Shown: positions 55,814 to 64,000 of the stretch, one piece after another
Layout of the letters: every line of letters starts with the position of its first letter
How positions within the stretch are numbered: position 1 is the stretch's first letter
NCBI RefSeq assembly: GCF_007004545.3
Contig: NZ_CP045503.2
Location: 1,024,501-1,088,500, forward strand
Reading direction: 5' to 3'
DNA: 64,000 bases
Source: Shewanella eurypsychrophilus
Lineage (GTDB): Bacteria > Pseudomonadota > Gammaproteobacteria > Enterobacterales > Shewanellaceae
Translations under genes and position numbers: made by a program
Notes under the pieces: generated by a model
What the model saw: only the letters and a program-made list of their open reading frames with translations
Database searches by the model: none
What the model was told of the DNA's origin: nothing

Positions 55814-55895
55814 TGTAGGACTGGCTTCAGCCGGGAGAGAATGAACCCATGAACCCATGAACCCATGAACCTCGGGGCTAAAGCACCCTCCTACA
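55814..55895. repeat. pair of REP-like palindromes with an ATGAACCC tandem repeat between
   Basis: TGTAGGACTGGCTTCAGCC (from 55814) and, inverted, the complement of TGTAGGAGGGTGCTTTAGCC (55871-55895) form a head-to-head REP-like pair. Between them lie three ATGAACCC units and a partial fourth (55841-55871). The surrounding GTCCGTCGTCTT/GGCCGTCGTCTTAGCTC pieces (55750 and 55938 regions) are also repeated. No gene is seen in 55550-56035. Confidence 0.7.
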
Positions 55896-55978
55896 GAAAA
55901 GAATAGGCGAGCCGTCCGCGGAGCGATAGGCCGCAGGCCGTCGTCTTAGCTCTAATACCTGTTCTGCCAAATAAAATG

Positions 55979-56007
55979 CAAAAAAAGAGTCGCTATTAGC
56001 GACTCTT
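55979..56007 (-). terminator. terminator after srmB
   Basis: AAGAGTCGC-TATTA-GCGACTCTT with an A-run to the left, giving a U-tract on minus-strand transcripts. Confidence 0.88.
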
Positions 56008-56035
56008 AAATATCAATGACTAAAATAGAAAAGCG

Positions 56036-57256
56036 TTACTTCTTCTTATTTTTCTTACTGTATGTCTTAGTTGCACCAGGCTTAACTTTGTTTTTCCCCG
56101 GTGGCTTAGCTTCCTTGTTCTTAGGTCGCAGATCTTTAATGAATCGACGCTTAAGAGGCTGATCCGTATAACGCTCAATCTTACCTACGACACGAATATC
56201 ATGGGCTTCAACTAGAGAAATAGCTGTTCCTTTGGCACCAGCACGTGCAGTTCGACCAATGCGGTGTACGTATGTATCAGCCGATCTTGGCATATCGAAG
56301 TTAATGACGTGAGTAATATCATCTACATCAATACCACGGGCAGCGACATCGGTTGCGAGTAAGACGTTAACTTCGCCCTTGGTGAACTTGCCTAGAGCCT
56401 GAAATCTTTGCTTCTGCTCCATATCGCCGCGCATAAAGCTGCAGGCGATCCCTTCAGCTCGCAGTAAACCTTCTAAGCTGGCAACACCTTCACGTGTCTT
56501 TACAAATACGATGGTACGTTTGACATCTTCCTGTCTGAGTATGTTGCAAAGCAGAGCAAACTTATGCTCTTTATCGTCAGCATTATGGATCCACTGATGG
56601 ATCTTAGCTTTTTCACTGCGCGGAGCTTTGGCTTCGACTTTAACTGGGTCTTTGAGTAGTTGATGTGAGAAACGGCTCACATCACTGCCTTCTAATGTGG
56701 CAGAAAATAACATGGTCTGTTTACGACCGACAGATTCAATTGCTAAGGTTTCAACTGCGGCAGAGAAGCCCATATCTAGCATTCTATCGGCTTCATCGAT
56801 AACTAATACCTCAACTTCTTCAGCGTTGAAATGGCCTTTATCCAAATATTCCATCAAGCGGCCTGGGGTCGCGACAAGAATATCGACATTGTTTTTCAAT
56901 GCTTCCTCTTGCGGAGCATAAGGCACGCCACCGGTGATGATCGCAACATTAAGATCTAACCCTGTAGCCAGGTGAGAGGCATAACGATGGATTTGACTCG
57001 CCAATTCGCGTGTCGGTGTCAATACTAATACGCGGGCTTGTCCGCCAAAGCGGCGAGGGAAGTCGATAATATGTTGAATGGCAGGCAGCAAGAAGCTGGC
57101 CGTTTTACCGGTACCAGTGGGTGCTCGAGCTAAAATGTCCTTCTGCTCCATCGCCAATGGAATGGTTTGTTGCTGGATAGTAGTGGGCTTATTATGGCCC
57201 ATGGCTTTTAATGACTCTAACAAAATAGGGTCAAGCAGGAAGTCTTCAAATAGCAT
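56036..57256 (-). CDS. srmB: ATP-dependent RNA helicase SrmB
   Basis: DEAD-box helicase that assists early 50S ribosomal assembly. The frame extends to a TTG at 57271; ATG 57256 gives MLFEDFLLDPILLESLKAMG. Motifs in order: Q-motif region TTIQQQTIPLAM, APTGTGKT, PTRELA, TPGRLM, DEAD, SAT, then IVFVKTREG, ATDVAARGID and HRIGRTARAG. The segment ATLEGSDVSRF to KIHQWIHNADDKEHK matches SrmB specifically. The C-terminus is a basic, lysine-rich tail. It lies downstream of trmN on the same strand; in E. coli the two genes are neighbours as well. Confidence 0.92.
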   Translation of the reverse strand: MLFEDFLLDPILLESLKAMGHNKPTTIQQQTIPLAMEQKDILARAPTGTGKTASFLLPAIQHIIDFPRRFGGQARVLVLTPTRELASQIHRYASHLATGLDLNVAIITGGVPYAPQEEALKNNVDILVATPGRLMEYLDKGHFNAEEVEVLVIDEADRMLDMGFSAAVETLAIESVGRKQTMLFSATLEGSDVSRFSHQLLKDPVKVEAKAPRSEKAKIHQWIHNADDKEHKFALLCNILRQEDVKRTIVFVKTREGVASLEGLLRAEGIACSFMRGDMEQKQRFQALGKFTKGEVNVLLATDVAARGIDVDDITHVINFDMPRSADTYVHRIGRTARAGAKGTAISLVEAHDIRVVGKIERYTDQPLKRRFIKDLRPKNKEAKPPGKNKVKPGATKTYSKKNKKK

Positions 57257-57365
57257 GCGCAGCGTTCTCAATAAATAATAGCCGCATATTATACATCAAA
57301 TTAGCCAGTAATTTAACCAAATAGATCAGTGGATGTGATCGGACGTTGCGCTGACTGCGAAACGA

Positions 57366-58100
57366 CTAATACTTAAGGTAAAAACCTGTGATGAGTGCGA
57401 TCATTTCTTTGCTGTAGCTGCCATCACTTTCTTTGATGAAGAAGTGTTGCATTTGGGAGTTAGGGTTTGGCTTCGTTGATGAGTTGTGCTTATGAACTAA
57501 GGTAAAAACATGTCGGTGAACGGCTTTGCTAGCGCTATCTGCAATATCCATTACCTGGCTGAATGCTAATTCTGATGCTGCTAAGGCTTGATTAAACGGG
57601 GTCATACTCTGACTGGGTAAGATCAAGCTGGCTGCTCCATCAGCGCTGAGCAATTGGCTAATGGCCTTAATTAAACAACTAAAATCTAAGGTGTCAGTGT
57701 GTCTAGCCTTGGCTCTGAGGGCGTTTTTAGACTGGGTGCCACCTTTAAAATATGGTGGGTTACAGATGATATGATCGAATAATGGCAGACCCGAAGCTAA
57801 ATGAGTTTGACTAAAAGCCTGAATAGCACAGTGTTTAACTTGTAAACGTTCGGTCCATTTAGATGCGATAAAATTGCTTTCACAGGCCAAGGCCGCGGTG
57901 TCATCAAGCTCTATCGCTGTCACTTTGGCTTGGCTGCGCTGAGTTGCCATCAAGCTTAATAAACCGCTTCCCGCACCTATATCTAAAATATTTACAGCTT
58001 TGCTCAGTGGTGCCCAAGCCCCCAGAATCACCGCGTCAGTACTCACTGGCATACCACATCCGTGGTCATCGATATGAAATTGTTTGAAGGTAAATGGCAT
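57366..58100 (-). CDS. trmN: tRNA1(Val) adenine-37 N6-methyltransferase
   Basis: SAM-dependent enzyme that methylates A37 of tRNA-Val(1), 244 residues (E. coli YfiC/TrmN6 is 245). Visible: FKQFHIDDHGCGMPVSTDAV, SAM motif NILDIGAGSGLLSLMATQR, acidic AIELDDTA, and the catalytic NPPY in HIICNPPYFKGG. It is on the same strand as srmB, 110 bp upstream of it, so translation-related genes are grouped here. The C-terminal GSYSKEMIALITGFYLKY is conserved in the family. Confidence 0.94.
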   Translation of the reverse strand: MPFTFKQFHIDDHGCGMPVSTDAVILGAWAPLSKAVNILDIGAGSGLLSLMATQRSQAKVTAIELDDTAALACESNFIASKWTERLQVKHCAIQAFSQTHLASGLPLFDHIICNPPYFKGGTQSKNALRAKARHTDTLDFSCLIKAISQLLSADGAASLILPSQSMTPFNQALAASELAFSQVMDIADSASKAVHRHVFTLVHKHNSSTKPNPNSQMQHFFIKESDGSYSKEMIALITGFYLKY

Positions 58101-58567
58101 GGAATTTAGGTCTGTAATAAGTGGTGGGGTTTATGATGGGATTGTACTCTATCAATCAAAGCAGGTTAAGGTTTAGCAAGATGATTTTTGACTGTGTTGC
58201 TGACTTGTTATGGGGCGCCTTTTCTATACCGGCTAGTGTTGCTTAGTAAATAGTTTTTAAATAGGTGTTAATTTAGTGCTGCATTTCTGGTGTTAATTGT
58301 TCTTGATTTGGCCTGAAACCTTGTTAATTTAGGTCTCATTTGATAATAGTATGGCCCATAAAGGGCATTTATATGCTTTTTTGGGGTAGGTAAGTCAGTT
58401 TTAAGTAATGTTAGCGTCAGTTTCTTCCGCTTTTGTTCATAAACTCGCCAAGTGTCGGCCGAATTTACCACAGACTCGTGTAATAATTAATTTACACATA
58501 AACATAATCTCTACTTACAGAGCCTGTGATTGGCGTAATAATTTGAGATCGTTAAAAAATATAATAG
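58101..58567. other. divergent leader region trmN / brnQ
   Basis: No gene or repeat-family member recognised. It must contain promoters for both flanking genes; no operator could be named. Confidence 0.5.
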
Positions 58568-58582
58568 ATGATGGGGCAAATA

Positions 58583-59914
58583 GTGCAAAACAAACAGATG
58601 AGCATAGCTGACACCTTAGGGTTAGGTTTTATGACGTTCGCGTTCTTCTTAGGCGCTGGCAATTTGATTTTCCCACCACTTGCAGGTTTTCTTGCGGGTG
58701 AGAATATGACACTAGCCATGATTGGCTTTTTGATCACAGCCGTAACCTTGCCTCTGATCACCTTGATAGCCGTTGCTAAAGCCAATGGTAAAATCATGGG
58801 GCTGCTTCCGCCATTAGCGGCAATGATATTTGCAGTTGCTATTTATATCGTTATTGGCCCCGCGTTTGCGGCGCCACGTGCGGGTCTTGTCGCCTATGAA
58901 ATGGGCTTCAAACCTTTTCTGGCTGACAGCAATGCATCATTTATGGTTGCCGGGGTAATGCTTAATATCTCTCAACTTATCTATACATTAATTTTCTTCG
59001 GTGGGGCTATGTTATTGGCTCTTTATCCAGGAAAGTTACTCGATAGTGTTGGCAAAATACTCACACCCATCATGCTTGTTTTATTGATAGGCCTTGCTAT
59101 TTCAGTGCTTGTTTTACCTGGTTCTGACTTGGGACAAGCGGTAGGGGATTATCAGTCAAGCCCACTAACTAAGGGGATCTTGGAAGGCTATAACACCATG
59201 GATACCTTAGCGTCGTTGATTTTTGGTATGTTGATTATTGATATCCTTCGTCGTAAAGGGGTTAGTGACAGCAAAGATCAAACCAAATATTTGATTAGGG
59301 CCGCATTGATCGCAGCTGCTGGTTTAGCATTTGTATATATCTCACTTTTCTATCTTGGTGCTTCTGCCGGTGACTTAGCGGTAGGTGCTGATAACGGCGG
59401 CGTGATTTTGACCAATTATGTTAATCATGAATTTGGCAGCTTAGGTCAAATCTTGTTGGCTGCAGTTGTCACGTTAGCCTGTCTGACGACGGTTATCGGA
59501 CTGGTGACAGCATGTGCAGAGTTCTTTAATGACCTCATTCCTCGTATCTCATACAAGGTATTTGTGGTGATTATGAGCCTGGCTTGTGCAACGGTTGCTA
59601 ACGTTGGTTTAGCTCAGCTTATTAGCATCAGCGTGCCCGTGCTTTACACTATCTATCCTGTTGCTATAGCCCTAGTTGCTGTGACTTTCTTGACTAAGCA
59701 GTTTTCAATGCCTGAGCTTTCTCATCGAGTGACCTTAAGTGTTGCTTTAGCTTTTGGTATCATTGATGGCCTTAAAGCAGCTGGTTTCGATATGAGTGTC
59801 GTCGACTTTATGCCTCTGCATAACGAAGGCATGGCATGGTTATTACCAACAGGCATTACTATTGTCGCTTGTTTGATGATCAAAAAAGCAAAACCAGAGC
59901 CAGTCTTAAGCTAA
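58583..59914 (+). CDS. brnQ: branched-chain amino acid carrier BrnQ (LIVCS family)
   Basis: Sodium-coupled uptake of leucine, isoleucine and valine across the inner membrane; about 12 helices. The signature TLGLGFMTFAFFLGAGNLIF is at the N-terminus, with GPAFAAPRAGLVAYEMG and DTLASLIFGMLIIDILRRKG further on. The frame opens at ATG 58568; GTG 58583 is better placed (GGGG 6 nt upstream) and gives VQNKQMSIADTLG, 443 residues. A terminator-like hairpin follows at 59972. It is monocistronic. Confidence 0.93.
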   Translation: MQNKQMSIADTLGLGFMTFAFFLGAGNLIFPPLAGFLAGENMTLAMIGFLITAVTLPLITLIAVAKANGKIMGLLPPLAAMIFAVAIYIVIGPAFAAPRAGLVAYEMGFKPFLADSNASFMVAGVMLNISQLIYTLIFFGGAMLLALYPGKLLDSVGKILTPIMLVLLIGLAISVLVLPGSDLGQAVGDYQSSPLTKGILEGYNTMDTLASLIFGMLIIDILRRKGVSDSKDQTKYLIRAALIAAAGLAFVYISLFYLGASAGDLAVGADNGGVILTNYVNHEFGSLGQILLAAVVTLACLTTVIGLVTACAEFFNDLIPRISYKVFVVIMSLACATVANVGLAQLISISVPVLYTIYPVAIALVAVTFLTKQFSMPELSHRVTLSVALAFGIIDGLKAAGFDMSVVDFMPLHNEGMAWLLPTGITIVACLMIKKAKPEPVLS

Positions 59915-59953
59915 ATCGATAATGAACCAAGCTGCGCTTTATTAGTCTGCTGG

Positions 59954-59959
59954 CTATAA
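59954..59959 (+). promoter_or_regulatory. possible -10 element of the xerD promoter
   Basis: A consensus TATAAT hexamer 40 bp after the brnQ stop codon, with TGGC just ahead and no good -35. If used, xerD transcripts would start near 59966 and begin with the hairpin at 59972. Confidence 0.4.
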
Positions 59960-59971
59960 TATAGAATACTA

Positions 59972-60001
59972 AGCGCGGTCTCATTGAGAGCGCGCTTTTT
60001 T
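59972..60001 (+). terminator. terminator-like hairpin between brnQ and xerD
   Basis: AGCGCG pairs with CGCGCT, enclosing a TCTC-ATT-GAGA stem, and is followed by T6. It ends brnQ transcription and sits only about 20 nt before the xerD start codon. Confidence 0.8.
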
Positions 60002-60021
60002 ATGTGTTAAAGGAGTGACTT

Positions 60022-60939
60022 TTGGTTGAATTAGCGGAATCGAAAAAATATCAGGCAGACCCACTTATCGATATTTTTCTCGATGATCTTTGGTCGAGCC
60101 GTGGGCTCAGTGACAATACGCTAGCCGCCTATCGTACCGACCTACGTCATTTCGACCGCTATGTGCAGGATGCTAATTCTGATTTAACTCTGGTATCTCA
60201 ACAGCTGGTTCGAGATTATCTCGATGTAAGGTTAGAAAAAGGTTTTGCGCGGACTAGCAGTGCACGGTTAATGAGTAGCCTTAGGCGATTTTATCAGTTC
60301 CTGCTGCTCAGAAAGCTGATACAAGTTGACCCTATTGCTCAGATCAAATCACCTAAATTGGCAAGAAAGTTGCCCGACTCCTTAAGCGAGCAAGATGTCG
60401 ATAATTTGCTTAATGAACCCAATGCAGACGATCCCTTAGAGTGCCGTGACAGGGCGATGTTAGAGCTACTCTATGCTACCGGGCTACGCGTGACAGAGCT
60501 GGTAAGTTTGACTATGGAGCAGCTTAGCCTGAGGCAAGGTTTAGTGAGGGTCGTAGGTAAAGGAGGCAAGGAGCGATTGGTGCCTTTAGGGGAGCTGGCC
60601 ATTACTGAAGTTGAAGGCTACCTGCAAGGGGCAAGAGCTGAATTACTCAAGGGTAAACTGAGCGATGTGTTATTTCCCTCTAAACGTGCGCAGATGATGA
60701 CAAGGCAGACGTTTTGGCATCGAATTAAGCTCTATGCGCTAAGAGCGGGCATATCTACTCATATTTCCCCCCATACCTTGAGGCATGCTTTCGCGACACA
60801 CTTACTGAACCATGGCGCCGATCTGCGTGTGGTGCAGCTATTATTGGGCCACAGCGATCTTTCAACGACTCAGATCTACACCCACGTGGCTAAAGCCAGA
60901 TTGAGCCAGCTACACAGTGAGCATCATCCTAGGGGTTAG
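60022..60939 (+). CDS. xerD: tyrosine recombinase XerD
   Basis: Site-specific recombinase that with XerC and FtsK resolves chromosome dimers at dif. Length 305 (E. coli 298). The N-terminal core-binding domain (about 12-105) is followed by the catalytic domain with Arg156 (GLRVTEL), Lys180 (VGKGGKE), His251 and Arg254 (HTLRHAFATH), His277 (LGHSDL) and the nucleophile Tyr286 (QIYTHV). The start is a TTG at 60022, supported by AAAGGAG 6 nt upstream. It heads xerD-dsbC-recJ, the E. coli order, but 975 bp of repeats separate it from dsbC. Confidence 0.97.
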   Translation: MVELAESKKYQADPLIDIFLDDLWSSRGLSDNTLAAYRTDLRHFDRYVQDANSDLTLVSQQLVRDYLDVRLEKGFARTSSARLMSSLRRFYQFLLLRKLIQVDPIAQIKSPKLARKLPDSLSEQDVDNLLNEPNADDPLECRDRAMLELLYATGLRVTELVSLTMEQLSLRQGLVRVVGKGGKERLVPLGELAITEVEGYLQGARAELLKGKLSDVLFPSKRAQMMTRQTFWHRIKLYALRAGISTHISPHTLRHAFATHLLNHGADLRVVQLLLGHSDLSTTQIYTHVAKARLSQLHSEHHPRG

Positions 60940-61021
60940 CTCTTAGCCCCCTAGCTAAAGGTTGGGTGGCTTGCCTGATAGCAAGTTAGAAGTATCTTTT
61001 GTTGGTGGTGTTGGTGTTTGG

Positions 61022-61180
61022 TTAGTGTGTTTGAAGGTTCTAGCTTCATTGTTATCTAACGCCTGCCGGCGAGGAATGTGCAGATACTTCTGTAGCACGC
61101 TGCAAGTACGTCCCTGTAAGCTCGACGATGGCGTCCCTGCCATCAACGGCTACAGCCGCATCTACACTGGTTATCTCAAA
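61022..61180 (-). repeat. structured dispersed repeat, copy J
   Basis: Copy after xerD. Plus-strand hairpins CGCC-TGCC-GGCG (61060-61071), TAC-GTCCCT-GTA (61107-61118) and GATGGC-GTCCCT-GCCATC (61127-61144), enclosed by the inner stem CTGTAGC/GCTACAG. Stem sequences differ from other copies while pairing is kept. Confidence 0.85.
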
Positions 61181-61313
61181 ATCAAAAGCTGTCTGTTAGA
61201 TTTGAGTTAAATTGGTAAGGAAAGGCTGTTGTTTCATGACTTTAACGGGGATTAGAGCTTGGTTTTTAGTTCGCTGAAGGGCATTGTACACAGACCATAA
61301 TACTTAAAACCTC

Positions 61314-61530
61314 AATCGAAGAGGAAAATAACTCAGTGTAGATACAGCTGAGGGGATCGAAAACAGGGATGAAATTGCAGAGCTCACAGGGCCAAAAATG
61401 TTCCCTACATTTTTTGGCATTTCCACCATCCATGGCAGTCAGACGTGCTTGTAGCGACTCGCAGAACCTTACTTAAAGTAAAGAGTACATAACCCCCGCT
61501 GGGAAGCGTTAGATTAGATTGAAGCTAAAA
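61314..61530 (+). repeat. structured dispersed repeat, copy K, rearranged
   Basis: Begins AATCGAAGAG and CAGTGTAGATACAGCTGAGG; the first core hairpin is decayed (AAAACAGGGATGAAATT). An extra hairpin GCCAAAAATGT-TCCCT-ACATTTTTTGGC (61391-61418) with the loop on the other strand is embedded, and CGCT-GGGA-AGCG follows at 61497-61508. It is the only copy not downstream of a gene in the usual orientation. Confidence 0.7.
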
Positions 61531-61617
61531 TTTTCAGGTTCAATAGTTAACGTCGACACCGTCAAATGAAACCAATAAAATGACATCGACCTTCATTTGA
61601 AGGTTAACAATCGCCAT

Positions 61618-61652
61618 TGGATTCCGGCTAAAAAGATCTGCCGGAACGACGG
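61618..61652. repeat. TTCCGGC palindromic repeat, copy 2
   Basis: TTCCGGC (61622-61628) and GCCGGAA (61640-61646), the inverse of the element at 6695-6729. Confidence 0.7.
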
Positions 61653-61679
61653 GGAAGAAGAATTGATATCCAAATGAAC

Positions 61680-61729
61680 CATCAAAAAATGTAAACAAGC
61701 TTCATTCGAAGCTGCATACATTTTTGATG
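61680..61729. repeat. long two-part hairpin upstream of dsbC
   Basis: CATCAAAAAATGTA (61680-61693) pairs with TACATTTTTGATG (61717-61729) around an inner AGCTTC-ATTC-GAAGCT hairpin (61698-61713). It resembles transcription-end hairpins, but lies 185 bp upstream of dsbC. The rest of 60940-61914 shows no gene; small frames here run through repeats. Confidence 0.65.
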
Positions 61730-61914
61730 TCAAAAAGTGTGAAATCACTCTGAGTTGTGAGGTAGTTTGTAATTAACTCTATTGGCAGTGATTTAGTTAC
61801 ACTATTTAATTGATTTAATCTCTCTGAAACTGTAACTTTTCTGGCCTAAACTGGGTCTAATGAATTGTAATAACTCTTAACCCTAGCTGACCCATACAAA
61901 GAACAGGATATATC

Positions 61915-62652
61915 ATGAAGTTTACCCGCATTTTTTCTTTGATTTTTGCAGTGCTATTAGCGCCTTTCGCTCTGGCTACCTCTAATGCTGCAACAGACAC
62001 CATTGCTAATAGCGCAGAGCTAAAGCAGAAGCTGAAGGACAGCCTGAGCGTCGAGGTTCATTCACTCAGCCAGTCACCTATCCCAGGTCTTTATGAAGCA
62101 CTTACCGATCGTGGCGTACTGTATATTACGCAAGATGGCTCTAAGCTCTTTCATGGTAGTTTGTATGATTTAGATAAAGGCATGAAGAACTTGACTGAGG
62201 CGGCGATGGCTGGGCCTCGTATCGAGATGATGAAGCCTCTTGAAAATAATATGCTGGTCTATAAAGCTAAGAACGAGAAGCATGTTGTGACGATATTTAC
62301 TGATATTAGCTGTGGCTACTGTCGTAAACTGCATAATCAAATGGATGAGTACAATGATTTAGGCATTACTATCCGTTACCTTGCTTTCCCACGTCGTGGC
62401 GTACCTTCAACGAATGCTGATGAGATGGAAGCAGTATGGTGTGCAGCGGATCCTCTAAAGGCGATGACAGATGCTAAGTCTGGTAATAAAGTGAAACATA
62501 ACAAATGTGACGCTAAAATTGCCGAGCAATATAACTTAGGTCAGAGCTTTGGTATTAATGGTACACCAGCGATTGTGTTAGAAGATGGTAGTTTGATCCC
62601 CGGTTACCAACCACCTAAAGACTTGTTGCGTGCGTTAGAGTCAATTAACTAG
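61915..62652 (+). CDS. dsbC: thiol:disulfide isomerase DsbC
   Basis: Periplasmic isomerase that corrects wrong disulfide bonds. A signal peptide (1-21, ending FALAT) precedes an N-terminal dimerisation domain (about 30-85) and a thioredoxin-like domain with active site CGYC at 133-136, cis-proline GTPA at 216-219 and a second cysteine pair at 176 and 198. Length 245 (E. coli 236). ACAGGATAT lies ahead of ATG 61915. Followed by a terminator and then recJ; xerD is upstream beyond the repeat region. Confidence 0.96.
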   Translation: MKFTRIFSLIFAVLLAPFALATSNAATDTIANSAELKQKLKDSLSVEVHSLSQSPIPGLYEALTDRGVLYITQDGSKLFHGSLYDLDKGMKNLTEAAMAGPRIEMMKPLENNMLVYKAKNEKHVVTIFTDISCGYCRKLHNQMDEYNDLGITIRYLAFPRRGVPSTNADEMEAVWCAADPLKAMTDAKSGNKVKHNKCDAKIAEQYNLGQSFGINGTPAIVLEDGSLIPGYQPPKDLLRALESIN

Positions 62653-62701
62653 AGCACCGATTTTGCTATAAGTATTGATTTAAATGCTTAAGTATAAAGA
62701 T

Positions 62702-62725
62702 AGCCAGCGAATACGCTGGCTTTTT
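62702..62725 (+). terminator. terminator between dsbC and recJ
   Basis: AGCCAGCG-AATA-CGCTGGCT followed by TTTTC; recJ must have its own promoter or rely on read-through. Confidence 0.88.
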
Positions 62726-62845
62726 CTTGCCCGGATAATAGCCTCTAGGCAATCGGTTTGTTTCCAGTGTTATATGGCTTGTGGTTTGATATGCTACGAG
62801 TCGTTTGATTTTTCTGTATTCAACCTCGCTATAAGGCTGTGATCC

Positions 62846-64000
62846 GTGATCCATAAGATAGTTCGACGTGCAAAAGTAGATGATAGCCACCTTCCCGAAT
62901 CCCTTTCTCCTCTTTTAAAACAGATCTATGCCAGTCGTGGTAGCTCGGCGGAGGATTGTGAGCTTACTTTATCTCGTTTGCTAAGACCCAATACCATGAA
63001 AGGATTGGAACTTGCTGCAAGCATTATTGCCGATGGCATTAGAGATCATCGCTCTATTCTGATCATGGGTGACTTCGATGCTGATGGGGCAACCTCCACT
63101 TGTGTCTGCATGTTGGCGCTTAAGATGATGGGGGCGGCTCAAGTTGACTATCTTATCCCTAATCGTTTTGACTTCGGTTATGGTCTCAGTCCTGAAATTG
63201 TCGCAGTTGCTGAGAGTAAAGGTGCCGAACTATTAATCACGGTAGATAACGGGATCTCGTCGATTGAGGGGGTCGCCGCCGCTAAGGCGCTGGGCATGCA
63301 AGTGGTTATTACCGATCACCACCTGCCGGGTAAGACCATTCCCGATGCCGATGCGATCGTGAACCCTAATCAGCAGGGTTGTAGTTTTGCGAGTAAATCC
63401 ATTGCCGGGGTTGGTGTTGCGTTTTACTTGATGTCAGCCCTGAGAGCCGAATTGAGACAACGAAATTGGTATCAAGAGCAGGGCATTAGCGAGCCGAACC
63501 TCGGACATCTGCTCGATATTGTGGCGTTAGGCACCGTCGCCGATGTGGTAGCACTCGATGGTAACAATCGCATTTTAGTGGAAGCGGGTCTGCAAAGAGT
63601 GAGAGCGGGTCGATGTCGTGCAGGAATAACTGCCTTGCTTGAAGTTGCAAAGCGGGATCCAGCCAAAATAGTCGCATCAGATTTTGGCTTCGCCGTGGGG
63701 CCAAGACTCAATGCAGCAGGGCGCCTCGATGAGATGGCTTTGGGCGTCGAGACGTTACTATGCGATGACATGATGAGTGCTAGGCGTATGGCGGCTGAAC
63801 TCGATGGTTTAAATGCCGAACGTCGTGACTTAGAAGCCGATATGCAACAAGAGGCGCTTAAGAGTTTAGAGTCTATAGAGCTCAACGAAGCAAGCCTGCC
63901 TTGGGGGATCGCACTATTTCAACAGGATTGGCATCAAGGTGTCATAGGGATTCTTGCTTCAAGAATTAAGGATAGATATCACAGACCGGTTATCGCCTTT
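62846..64000 (+). CDS. recJ: single-strand DNA exonuclease RecJ (5' part)
   Basis: The gene runs off the window end; 385 codons are present of about 575. GTG 62846 is the likely start, with AAGG 9 nt upstream, giving VIHKIVRRAKVDDSHLPESL. DHH-family motifs are complete: MGDFDADGATST, VDNGISS, TDHHLPG, then VALGTVADVVALDGNNR, GPRLNAAGRLD and WHQGVIGILASRIKDRYHRP. RecJ is a 5'-3' exonuclease acting in RecF-pathway recombination and mismatch repair. Similarity to E. coli RecJ is continuous to the last base. Confidence 0.95.
   Translation, partial: MIHKIVRRAKVDDSHLPESLSPLLKQIYASRGSSAEDCELTLSRLLRPNTMKGLELAASIIADGIRDHRSILIMGDFDADGATSTCVCMLALKMMGAAQVDYLIPNRFDFGYGLSPEIVAVAESKGAELLITVDNGISSIEGVAAAKALGMQVVITDHHLPGKTIPDADAIVNPNQQGCSFASKSIAGVGVAFYLMSALRAELRQRNWYQEQGISEPNLGHLLDIVALGTVADVVALDGNNRILVEAGLQRVRAGRCRAGITALLEVAKRDPAKIVASDFGFAVGPRLNAAGRLDEMALGVETLLCDDMMSARRMAAELDGLNAERRDLEADMQQEALKSLESIELNEASLPWGIALFQQDWHQGVIGILASRIKDRYHRPVIAF

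Noticed and set aside
60022..60939. Phage or island integrase
   Set aside because: Sequence is XerD over its full length and the xerD-dsbC-recJ order is the standard chromosomal one; no phage genes or att duplications are seen.
60962..61210. Open frame of 82 codons after xerD
   Set aside because: It coincides with repeat copy J; the same kind of frame appears in other copies only by chance of the repeat sequence.
63472..63885. 137-codon minus-strand frame at the window end
   Set aside because: It is the shadow of recJ, whose motifs are continuous on the plus strand through this region.

Overview
The window reads as a chromosomal segment of a marine gammaproteobacterium, most likely Shewanella. 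The evidence is gene order (metK / tkt-epd-pgk-fba and xerD-dsbC-recJ), protein sequences that align by eye with E. coli homologues throughout (Hmp, NorR, RlhA, CsdA, SdaC, SdaA, MetK, SrmB, XerD, DsbC, RecJ), and intergenic regions crowded with small dispersed repeats. I see no rRNA, tRNA, prophage, insertion sequence with a transposase, or CRISPR array. Species cannot be fixed without a search.

Layout. 0-4 kb: a nitric-oxide module, with divergent norR and a small membrane protein gene plus hmp; a sigma-54 promoter and two perfect NorR-type palindromes lie between them. 4-9 kb: a cupin remnant, rlhA (23S rRNA hydroxylation), a PH-domain protein, a repeat-rich gap and an SMC/RecF-like ATPase. 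9-17 kb: phosphoesterase and M19 dipeptidase, a TAXI-type TRAP transporter (binding protein plus fused permease), an ABM monooxygenase and a BCCT transporter. 17-31 kb: a DUF2971 gene between inverted repeats, methionine aminotransferase, the CsdA-CsdE sulfur-transfer pair, a methyltransferase, an aldo-keto reductase, a MarR-GNAT fusion, yjjX, and sdaC-sdaA for serine uptake and deamination. 31-36 kb: two tandem GAF-GGDEF paralogues that have lost the GGDEF signature, small unknown genes and a Bax-like glucosaminidase. 36-44 kb: metK with a MetJ operator, then tkt, epd, pgk and fba. 44-51 kb: an outer-membrane DUF481 protein, a ToxR/CadC-like membrane regulator with a small partner, a 461-residue unknown membrane protein, a PAS/degenerate-GGDEF sensor and a radical SAM protein. 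51-64 kb: an RND efflux pair, srmB, trmN, brnQ, xerD, dsbC and the 5' part of recJ, which runs off the end.

The most unusual content is between the genes. A dispersed element of about 150-250 bp occurs at least eleven times (whole or partial) at seven sites. Its copies share a nested stem and successive short hairpins. Stem sequences differ from copy to copy but the base pairing is kept (compensatory changes), while the loops stay GGGA/AGGA/CGGA/TGGA on one strand. On that strand the loop plus closing pairs, CA-RGGA-TG, matches the known CsrA/RsmA RNA target (core ACARGGAUGU, GGA in a hairpin loop). Ten of eleven copies lie just downstream of a gene and in the same orientation relative to it. 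A second family, CTAG-rich (core CCTAGGTTCTAG/CTAGAAC), shows the same preference for gene 3' ends. These two families are the best candidates for an undescribed system; the CsrA-sponge idea is an inference and depends on the GGA strand being transcribed.

Minor features worth attention are a terminator-like hairpin in the xerD leader, a 14-bp tandem repeat in the hmp leader, and three GGDEF-type domains in one window that all lack the catalytic motif.
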